Assembly (NCBI GenBank): GCA_027563935.2
Contig: CM050446.2
Span: forward strand, 27,221,501 to 27,285,500
Reading direction: 5' to 3'
DNA length: 64,000 nt
From: Costus lasius
Lineage: Eukaryota; Streptophyta; Magnoliopsida; Zingiberales; Costaceae
Of this stretch, positions 12,157 through 23,400 are shown one piece after another. Under the pieces are notes generated by a model. That model did no database searches, had not been told where the DNA came from, and worked only from the letters and a program-made list of their open reading frames with translations. Positions within the stretch are counted from its first letter, which is position 1; the number at the start of each line of letters is the position of its first letter. The translations under genes were made by a program, and so were the position numbers.

Positions 12157-13404
12157 CATGTCACATCGGGCTCATCTAATCTATTGTTCCTAGTAATGCC
12201 TCCGTGCCTATCTATGCCATTGCACCCATCTACTATTGTCATACCCAACCTACACACTGTCATCTACCATGTTATGATTGCACATATTATAACCGGAGAA
12301 GAGAGGATTGTCGGCACACGAAGAGGAAAAAGAAAGAAGAATGAGAAGAAATAAAATTAAAAAAAGGCTTCACTAATTATTGATATAGTAAATGATAATT
12401 TTAGACACTAAATGAAGTGAAAATATTGACAATTATACAATTGGTGCTATCCTAATTTTTTAAAAAAATTAAGTGCTTAAAGAATGTTTAAAAATTTCTA
12501 AACGAGGTAAAATCTATCTCATTCAACCAAATTTTAAAATCTATGTAGTGGTCAAATATTCTCTTATTCTTACCACCCTTTAAAGCAATATTTGAATTAA
12601 GATACATTTTTTACTTTAAGGATCGTAAAAAACATTCAAGTAACCCCACTTAAAACAATTAAGCACCCACCTCATGTAAAAATTGCACCCTTAATTTTAC
12701 CACTAAGTGTGTAATCAATGCTACACAAATTGGTGAATGCATTAGGCAGGTTTCTCATGGTCACCGGTGCTACATGAAAAGATTAATAATTTATAAAATA
12801 AAACCTCCAATATGTAAGATAAAAGATTAATTATTTTTTATGCAAAAATTTTTAGCTTTGTTTCCTTTCCTGCATAATTAAAATAGTGAAGTATCAAACA
12901 TAAACTCGCATGTCTGTCAAATTAATTAATTCCCTTGTTAGTGTTATCATGTCATCATGTCATCTATAATTCTACTAGTAGTGGTCGGATTATGTAATAC
13001 GACTAGCTATATGATGTGGCACTCTCTGGTCAGCAAGTTGAATATTCATGTTCATAGACTGTTAAATAAGATAAAATGAAAGTATTTTATGTGGATTTAT
13101 GTATTAAAATAAAATATCTGTAAAAGATCATATATATACAACAACATTGAAATAAATTAAATGTGTGCAGTGAAATACGAGTGCAGAATATTTAAAGAAG
13201 CATAGTATACAACACAATTGAATTGCTTTAATGATTTCACAAAAGTATGATAATGCATACCCTTACATAAGTGTATCCGATAAAAGTTTAATAAACTCTT
13301 TATTTTTATCGCCCACCAGATCTTCGGTTGCAAATTAATTATGCAGTTTAATTAATGTTGTCTTGAATAATAACCTTATCTAACAAAGAACCCGAATGGA
13401 AAAA
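12157..13404. other. AT-rich intergenic stretch
   Basis: No gene, RNA or clear element end found between the gypsy element and the hairpin MITE. It lies downstream of the TRS130 stop codon. Confidence 0.45.
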
Positions 13405-13670
13405 TTAAAATTTTTTTTTTAAAGAAATAATTTATACAAACTAGGCTATTCAATAATACTAATATTAGGATATTTTAAATCATATATATTCACTAAATAC
13501 CCTAAACAAAATTATATAAAATCTGAAAACATTATTTATTTTTTATCTTTTATATGATTTTGTTTAGGATATTTAACAAGTATATATGATCTAAAATACC
13601 CCAATATTAATACTATTGGATAGCTTAGGCTGTATAGATCATTTCTAAAAAAAAAATTTTTTTTTTAAAA
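13405..13670. mobile_element. Hairpin MITE (about 260 bp)
   Basis: The left arm (about 13407-13520) and right arm (about 13555-13664) are near-complete inverted copies of each other, closing a short loop near 13537. Both arms open with an A-run/T-run followed by GAAAT. With almost no unpaired centre it is a foldback-type MITE. The superfamily is not assigned because target duplications are hidden by the A/T runs. Confidence 0.75.
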
Positions 13671-14050
13671 AACCTTTTTTAATAGAAACTTAAGCCACGG
13701 CAGCATACTGCTGCAGAGGAAATTTTTCCAAGCCGAATTTCATCTCCGCCTTCAATTGCAGAATGAAATACGTCAACATACCATTGCCTTACAAAGCACA
13801 AGCACAATTGCATATTGGTAAGGTAGTCCACAAGCTGAATAACATCTGTGCTCTGAAAAATATACTAAGCTGGTTTCGTACAATCACGTGATGCCATTTT
13901 TGGCATGAAATTTACTTCTAATGAATATTGGTACAAATACAGAAAAGAGCTACCAATATTGCTAAATATTCTCAATATTTAAAACCTAAATTTACAGCCC
14001 AAAAATACATGTATACAAGTCATGTATACAATTCAAGCCTACAAGCACAA

Positions 14051-14409
14051 TCATGCTGGTATACAGTAAGAAGAACTCAAGGTAGGCGGTAGAACACAAA
14101 CCAAATGGGGGCCCGCTGGATTACAGCTTACGTTTGCATCACCTAGACCTGGCAAACCTAGCTGCGGAGGGCGAACATATCCAGAGACCAGTGGCATACA
14201 TGTCACAGTGATTTCTATTCTTGAACCTGCAGGCATTGTATATGTCAACATGTTTCCAGAGATTGAAGAATTACAAAACAGAAAATTTAAATATGACAAC
14301 AAAATTAACGGTCTAGACCTCGTGCACTGGCCAACAATATGTGTCCCCACTTCCTCCCAGCAATCATCCAGATGTCTGGATTAACTTCAACTTCATAAAA
14401 CACTTCATC
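14051..14409 (-). CDS. TRS130: TRS130 exons 20-21 (C-terminus)
   Basis: Exon 20 (14319-14409) encodes a segment with NPDIWMIAGRKWGH. A 92-bp intron follows, then exon 21 (14051-14226) with the conserved end and the stop TGA at 14051-14053. They lie 22 kb from exon 19, so automatic annotation may call them a separate gene. Confidence 0.93.
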
Positions 14410-17400
14410 CTGTAGCATCAGTAGTACGTGAATATATATAAAAACAATACGTAGTTCTATGATAACCAAAAGTCTTTACAATTATTCCTGGATTCACAAT
14501 GATAAAAAATGAGTGCATTGTCTCAATAATAACGGAAAGTATAACGCCAGAGTTCAGAACCAAAAATAATAAAATGGATTTATTTGCTCTTTTATTTTGC
14601 TTTTGCACATATATAAGGTATTGAAAAAGGCAATTCTTATAACTAACCAATTTGAAACATTTTGTTCTAACTTCATAGTGTGATAATGAATTATTTTATT
14701 ATTTTAACAATCACACCTAAAGCGGTTAAATGTACCAAGTTACATTCGTAAATATGGAGGACGACAAAAGCATGAGGTTTAGTAAAAACAATATTTAATT
14801 TAATTATTTGATGTGGTAAGAGTAGTACAAATCATGCCGGTGTAGCATCTATCACAAAATTATAGTCCATTTTAATATGCTTAGTCTTTTTACCAAAATA
14901 TTGTATTTATTGTAATGTATATGATTGCTTCAGTTGATTAGTAGATTATCATTTATTGTAGTTGACTCTTTTTAATTTGAAACCAAATCGTCTTAAGAGA
15001 AAAAAAATTAGAGATGGAAATTCAACCTAATTTAGTTAGGTATCTTACGCGACACAACTAATAGTATGAGGCAATGGATCGTGGAGGCATGCGACATTCT
15101 CTTCCCCAGGAGCGAGAGGCAAGGAAAGGGAATGAGAAGATCGGTGGGGTTTCCGACTCCGCCAGTCGACAATGGATGGTTCACCTAGAGGTGATGAACC
15201 TTGTAGGTGACACAGCTAGAGGAGAGGCTACCGGTTGCAACAAGATCGCAAGTGGCAACTCGTGTTGCCGTCGGTGTCTTGCAGGCGGGGCTAGGGCAGG
15301 CAGTAGATGTCTGACACATAGTGGAGCAAGGCTCCCGATCAACGGAGGATGGAGGCAATGAGCGGGCTCACCTGCAAGCTCACTAGAGATGGGGCATCTT
15401 AGGCCTGAGCAGAGTAGAGGGGCGGTGCCTCTTTTCCCCTTTCGGCAAGAGGATGTAAAAGGTTAGGCCTCCTAGGCTTTAACGGTGGTAGAGGAGAATG
15501 AACCCGCAAGTGGGAGAGTCCCTTGATGCCAATATTGACCGACTAACAAGGCGGACATCGGTGACACCTTGGGATCTCTCAGAGGTGGAGACCTCCTCAT
15601 GCTTGTTACACCCTCCCACTACCCATTAGAGCTTGTGGGCAGTGTGCATGGGTCACCCTCAGGCAGCAACCCCTTCTTGCAATAGAGCAGCAGATAACCT
15701 TGAGGCAGTGGATCCAAGGTTATGACATCAATCACCTAGGTGCGATGATCATCAGGCAAGGGTCAAACAAGAGGTAGGCGACACACCTATCTCCCTCACG
15801 TATCTTCCCCTAAGCAATGTGGGGTTTCTTGAATAAGAAAATAGTTTATTCAAGAGAGTTAATGATGTATAGAGCTCCAGATTTTTATAGTTGAAAAACA
15901 TAACCCTAAACGGGTTAATGGGTTTGGATCTTACTCCTAACCTAGCTTCTAATACTCCCCCTCAAGCTGAAACATGAATATCAGTCATGCCTAGCTTGTT
16001 CGGCAAAGAAGAAAATTTTGACAATGCCAAGGATTTTGTAAAGATATCAACTAGTTCATCTTCAGATTTGATGTGAGGAAGGCGTATGAGTTTGTTGGAG
16101 ACAACATCCCATATGAAATGACAATCTACCTCAATATGCTTTGTTTTTTCATGAAAGACTGAGTTATTTGCAATAAAAATCACAGCTTGATTGTCACATA
16201 ACATAGGCATCGACTCCTCGCATTTTAGTCCAAGATCAAGTAACAAATTCCTGAGCCACATTAGTTCACAGGCTATATGTGTCATGACTCTGTATTCTAC
16301 TTCACAACTAGATCTAAAGACTATATTCTGTTTCTTGCTTTTCCAGGTAACCAAATTGCCTCCAACATAAGTACAGTATCCAGTGATTGATCGTCTATCA
16401 TCTATATCACCTGCATAGTCAGCGTCTACATAAGCCTCAATTCTAGTATGCCCATTTTTCTTATACAAGAGACCTTTCCCTAGTGCGCTTTTAATATATT
16501 GGAGTATTCTTATTGCAGCTTCCCAATGCACCTTCCTTGACTTTTCCATGAACTGACTAACTATTCCAACACTATAAGAAATATCAGGTCTTGTGACGAT
16601 CAAGTAGATTAGTTTCCCAACTAGACGACGATAACTTGTAGCGTCTACTAAATCAGAGTCCATTGTATTAGAATATCTTTGATTCTGTATTGAGGGAGTT
16701 TCTACAAGCTTACGCTCACTCATTCCAATTTCTTCAAGTAGATCAATAGCATACTTTCTTTGTGAGAGGTATATACATGATCTTGTATAAGCGAATTCAA
16801 TGCCCAGGAAATATTTTGGTTTACCCAGATCTTTAAGAGCTAGTTGGAAATGTAAATAAGCCTTCGACTCTAAACTAGCTTCAGAGTCACTGCCAGTCAA
16901 AAGTATGTCATCTACAAAAACAGCAAAAATAACCAGACCTTTATCAATGTAACGAATAAAGACAGAATGATTAGCTTTGCATCCTCCAAACCCAATAACT
17001 GAAATGATCTATGAGAATTTGTGAAACCAGACCCATGGGCTTTGTTTCAACTCATAGATGGCCTTATGCAGCTTACACTAACTCCCCATGAGTAACATAC
17101 CCAGAAGGTTGCTCCATGTATACATCCTCAGTAAGGTCACCATAGAGAAAGGCATTCCACAGAAGATGCCAACCAAGATTAAGAACCAAGGAAAAAAGAA
17201 CCCGGGTAGAGTTGAGATGAGCTACAGGGGAAAAAGTCTCAAAGTAATCGAGGCTGAACCGAAAGTCTGGGTAAGCCCTTTGGCGACCAGTCGTGCCTTG
17301 TAACGATCAATCGACCCATCTGGGGCATGTTTGATGGTGTAAACCCACTTGCAAGCCACGGGGCAAATGCCAGGAGGGGGCGAAACCAAGGACCACATCG

Positions 17401-20396
17401 GGCGAGTACGAAGCGCATCCATCTCAGTCTCCATAGCAGCATACCACCCAGGAACCAACTTCGCTTCCTCATAAGATCTGGGAAGCACGAGAGAGGAAAG
17501 ACCAATCAGAAAAGCACGATGCAAAGGAGAAAAACGATGATATGAAACATAATTGCAAAGTGGATAAGAGCTAGTATGACATTTACTTTTACGCAAGGCA
17601 ATAGGAAGATCTAAGTCATCCGGAGAAAGACCAGCAGGCAAGGTTGATGAGTCGGCAAGGGGGCATCAGGAGGCCGCATGCATTTGCTATAAACCTGCAA
17701 GGGCAGAGCAGGTAACGGGGTGGGAAGAGCAACAGGCAGAGGGAGGGGACCGAGAGTAGGCAGAGGAATGATGGAAGGGGGTCCAAGTGGGAAATGCTGG
17801 TGAAGTAAGGAGAGGACTCATGAAAGGAAACATCAGCACTAACCATCAACCGACGAGTCACAGGATCATAACATTGGTAGCCTTTCTAAGTGCAACTATA
17901 GCCTAAAAAGATGCAGCGAGTCGCGCGAGGTTGCAACTTGTCACGATGAACGGAATGAATGTGAGCATAACATAGTCAGCCAAAAACCCGAGGAATGATC
18001 AGAAAGACAGAATGTTGAGGATAAAGAATAGAAAAGGGGACCGACCCTATAGGAGCGGGGTGGGAATACGATTGATCAGAAAAGCGGCGGTCAGAATGGC
18101 ATCGCCCCATAAGTGACGAGGGACATTCGTGTGAAAAAGAAGGGACCTAGTCACATCAAGGAGATGATTTTTACGCTCAGCAATGCCATTCTGTTGAGAG
18201 GTGTGTAGACAGGTGGTTTGATGAAGAACACCCCTGTCACGACAAAAAGACTGAAACTATGCATGTTGTACTCTTTCCTTTTGATGTTCGGAAGACAAAG
18301 CGACCGTTTCCTTCGGATTTTCCGAACATGAAGCGGCAGCATTCAACTCGGTGAAATCGGGTCAACTCGTCCGATTCAACCGATTTCACCGAGTTAACTC
18401 GCGATTTTGACCGAGTTCACTTCAAAAAACGTTTTTAACACCGAGTTGACTCGCTGCTATGCTGCCAACACGTAGACTCGTTGACTCGGACGAGTCAACT
18501 CGCGATTTTGACAAGCTTGGTCTAATTACTTACTGTGGGCTAGAGCTATATTGTTTTTCCTTAGCTCACATGGCAAACGACAGCACGTTGAAATGAACCC
18601 CCCCCCCTCTCATCCACTGATTCACAGTATGCCTCCTGGAGTATGTCCGATGCGGCTGTAGTTATCTCTCTCCTTCACTGTATAGAGTCCCAAATTGCTT
18701 CGACTGTTATATTCCACAATACTGCGAAGGAGGTCTGGGATGCTCTAGCAAGCACATATGCTCCTTAACACAATATTAGTCGGATTTATCAACTATATGA
18801 AGAAATTCTCCTTATGCGATAGGATGAATGTCCTTTACAAGAATATTATACTCAGTTGAAGGCTAAATAGGATGAGTTGCATCAATATCATCTCCCCATT
18901 GCTGATATTACTGTCATTTTATAACAATAAGAGGATTTCATTATGGCCAAGTTTCTTTCTGATCTTGATGCGTATCTTACTGCTGTTCGGAACCAGTTAC
19001 TTGTGGAACCAATTGTGCCTACTTTCCAAAATGCCTTCTATAGACTACTTCAGGTTCTAGCAACTTCATCGTCCTTTGACTCTCAGAGTGCTCTCCTTGC
19101 ACCACAGTTGGGTGGTCGCTCTAGGGGCATGAGTCTTTGGCCCCATTCGTGGACAAGGGCATGGTCGTCGCTCTTTGGCTTGTATTCATTGTGGCCGCAC
19201 CAACCATTCCTCTGATCGGTGTTGGGCCACATTTGGACGACCTCCCCACACTCGTCTCGTTGTTGATCCCTCAGAGTGCCACAGCAGTGCCGCCTCCAGT
19301 GCCTTCAGACACGCCATCCACCAGTCTTGCTGCCACACCATTTGGTATAGCTTCCTTTGCCGCTCATGATAATTCTTGGATTTTTGACTCAGGAGCTACT
19401 TCCCACATGTCAGGTAATAGAGCTTTATTTTCCTCTATCACCTTTAGTAGCCACCATCCACCTGTTCACATAGCTGATGGTTCATTTGTTTCTGTTTCTG
19501 GCATTGGTACTGTTCATATCAGTGCCACCCTTATACTTATAGATGTTCTCTATATTCCAGAGTTTCCTAATAGTCTTCTATTTATATGTGCTCACACACA
19601 ATCCTTGCACTGTGTTGTGACCTTTTTTCCTTCTCATTGTACATTCCAGGACCTCCAGACGAGGAAGATGATTGGTGGGGGGCGTAGGGACCGTGGTGTG
19701 TACGTGCTATCTTCTGCTCCTTCGCCTGTCTTTCTGTTGTGGTCTCACCTTTTTAGTGGCATTGCCGCCTTGGTCATCCGTCTCTTGTTAAAATTCAGCA
19801 ATTTTTGTCTTTATCATTGTGTCCTGTATTTCAATGCGAACCTTGTCAACTAGGCAAACATCGTCGTGTGTCCTTTTCTTCTCACCGCTCTGTTTTTTGT
19901 AGTGACTCCTTTAATCTCGTTCATACGGATATCTAGGGTCCGAGTCCTGTTCCCACCCGTGAGAGTCATCGTTTTTTTGTCACCTTTATCAATGACCACT
20001 CGCACATGTGTTGGTTGTTTTTGTTGAATCATCGTTTTGAACTTTTCAATGTATTTTGTGTTTCCTATAAAGAGATTCGTACTCAGTTTGGTTGCTCTTT
20101 AAAAGTTGTTCATTCTGATAATGCCTTAGAATATTATAATGCATAGTTTCAGTCTTTTTGTCGTGACAGGGGTGTTCTTCATCAAACCACCTGTCTACAC
20201 ACCTCTCAACAGAATGGCATTGCTAAGCGTAAAAATCATCTCCTTGATGTGACTAGGTCCCTTCTTTTTCACACGAATGTCCCTCGTCACTTATGGGGCG
20301 ATGCCATTCTGACCGCCGCTTTTCTGATCAATCGTATTCCCACCCCGCTCCTATGCAGCCGCGTCCGCTACCACCTGGTGATTTGCACCCCACCCC

Positions 20397-20428
<32 letters not shown>

Positions 20429-23400
20429 CGCAGAGGTGAACTCAGGTGTGCGCGATACCTTCCCCTCTTTCGTCTACTTCCTTTCTTGCTCCACCCCCTC
20501 TCCCTGTGTACTTGCTTTCTTTTATTGTTTTGTACTGTCTTTTACGCAAGCCCCCTCTTCCTGTACTTGCTTCCTTTTATTATTTTGTACTGTAGCAGCT
20601 TTACCTTTTTTCCTGCCCTACTTTTTTTACCGATCACGCCTGTGTTTTTTTTGTTTTCCTCTTCCTCTACTGGAGACTTGCTTTGTACTGTAGTAGCTTT
20701 CTTTTTTTGCTCTGCTATTTTCTTACCAATCACGTGTCTGTTGCGGTTCTACTGTGTTTTTTTGTTTTCCTTTGTGATTCACGATAAGCTTTATTATCAG
20801 GATGTTATTATATGTGCATTAATCATTCTCTTACTTAGTATTCCACCATACTATTTATCTATTAATAATTTATATTATTTTATTTTTTTTCATGGTAGGG
20901 TAATAGAAACATCAAATATGTCTACCAACAACAAATTGAAAAGAAAAAATGCTGCTGGGAATCGATCTGATATTGGTTGGGAACATGGTATTGAAGTTGA
21001 AAATAATTCAAGAAAAATTAAGTGTAAATTTTGTGAAAAAATCATTACTGGAGGAATATATCGTTTTAAACATCATTTGGCTTGCACTAGAAAGGATGTT
21101 GAGGCATGTAGAAGTGTTCCAGATGAGGTGAAAAAACAAATGATGAATGTGGTTGGAAAACTTGCACTTGATGCAATTAATAAACATAGTAGTATTCATG
21201 ACATTGGAGAAGATATTAGAGAAGAAAGCCAAGAAACTAATGTAAACAAAAAAGGAAAAAATATCTTAGAATCTTTTGTGAAAACAAGTGCAGCTCAACA
21301 GATTACAATAAACAACATGTTCAAGAGAGATTTAAGAGATGAAGCCTGTCAACAAATGCAAGATTTTTTTACACAAGTGCCATTCCTTTCAATTGTGTTA
21401 AAAACCCAGAGTTTGTTAAGATGCTTGAACTAGTTGGTAAATATGGTTGTGGTTTTAAGCCACCATCTTATCATGAGATTAGAGAGACACTTTTGAAAAA
21501 AGAGGTGAAGAAGACAACAGACATGCTTGAAGAGTATAAACTTGAATGGAAAAAAAATGGTTGTTCAATTATGTCAGATGGATGGACAGATAAAAAAAGA
21601 AGATCAATTTGTAACTTTTTGGTAAATAGTCCTAAAGGAACTATTTTTTTATCTTCAATTGATACATCTGACATTTCTAAAACAGCTGAAAAAGTTTTTA
21701 AAATGCTAGATGAGGTTGTTGAGAAGGTTGGAGAAGATAATGTTGTGCAAATCATTACTGATAATGCGGCAAATTATAAGGCTGCTGGAGAGATGTTGAT
21801 GCAAAAAAGAAAAAGATTATTTTGGACACCATGTGCTGCACATTGTATAGATTTAATTCTTGAAGATTTGGAAAAGAAGATTAGCACTCACCGATTGACC
21901 ATTTGTAAAGGAAGAAAGATTACTTCATTTATTTATTCAAGAACTTTGCTGATTTCAATGTTAAGACATTTTACAAAAGGGAGAGATCTAATTAGGCCAG
22001 CAAGAACTCGATTTGCCACATCATACTTAACTTTGGGATGCCTTAGTGACTTGAAAGGTTCTTTGATAAATATGTTCACTTCTACTCAATGGAAGGCATG
22101 CAAGTTTGCAACACTTGATGAAGGAAAAAAAATTCAGCAAGTTGTTTTGGATAGTAAATTTTGGAGGGACATTTTGACATGCCTTAAAGCAGCATTTCCA
22201 CTTATTAAAGTGCTTCGATTAGTTGATTCAGATGAGAAACCAGCCATGGGCTTTATTTATGAGGAGATGGATCGAGCAAAAGAAAAAATTCAATCAAATT
22301 TTAACAATATCAAGAAGAGATAACCTTAAATTCTAGTTATCTAAGTTTTAGTATTTATGCCTTTAACTTTTTTCAATTGTCTTTTTAACAGATATGAGCC
22401 TATTTGGGAAATTATTGATAATAGATGGGATGTACAATTGCATAGGCCCTTGCATGCAGCTGCATACTATTTAAATCCTCAATTTCATTATAGTTCAAAC
22501 TTCAAACCAGATGCTGAAGTGAAAAGAGGACTGTATAATTGTTTAGCAAGAATGGTCCCTTCTCTTGATGAAAGAAGGAAGATTGATTTGCAGCTTGAAG
22601 ATTTTAAGGAAGCAAAAGGATTATTTGGTATTGAAGCTGCAATCTTGGCCAGAGAGACTAAACTTCCTGCAAAATGGTGGGATTCTTATGGTGATGATTG
22701 TATAGAGCTACAAAGATTTGCAATTCGAATATTAAGTTTAACATGCAGCTCTTCTGGATGTGAGCGAAATTGGAGCGTATTTGAAATGGTTAGTAGTTAG
22801 TACTTAGTAACTCAAATTTATCTATTTAGCAATATATTAATTGGTTTTTTTATGCATAACTAATGTATAATTTTATATTTTGTAGGTTCATACGAAAAAA
22901 AGAAATCGATTGCATCAAAGTAAGATGAATGATTTGGTTTTTGTGATGCATAACTTGAAGCTGAAAAATCAAAATAAGAAAAGGACATTTAGAGAAGCTA
23001 CTTTTGATGAGCTCCCTTCTGATGATGAATGGATAATAGAGACAGAAGATGGACAACCAAGTTCAACAACAAATAATTGGCTTGATATTCTCACATCTGA
23101 AGATAATGAGTTGAGACTTGGAGATCAAGAGATGCAATTTAGTGATCAAGATATGGAAGGAAATACTATTGTTGAAGAAAATGATCAAATCAATCATTCA
23201 AAAGACTTAGAGTTGAATTTGGATGAAGGCCATGACCATGAGGATGAGATAAATGAAGAGGATGAAGAGAGTGATGAAGATTTGGAAATTCAAGCTTCGG
23301 AAAATTTATTTTAATTTTTTTGTGATCAATGATGTTCTTTACTTTATTTTATATTTTGGAATTTGAATGTCATTTTGGCTTAGACTTCACTCTTTAGTCT

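Noticed and set aside
14051..14350. Separate short gene at 14 kb
   Set aside because: It is the last exons of TRS130: phases and conserved C-terminal sequence join it to exon 19 at 36 kb.
15074..15361. 95-codon frame in intron 19
   Set aside because: No domain, no splice signals, flanked by repeat-like sequence.
20249..20917. Upstream extension of the transposase frame
   Set aside because: It runs back through the poly-C tract into copia integrase; the conserved BED region starts after the ATG at 20918.
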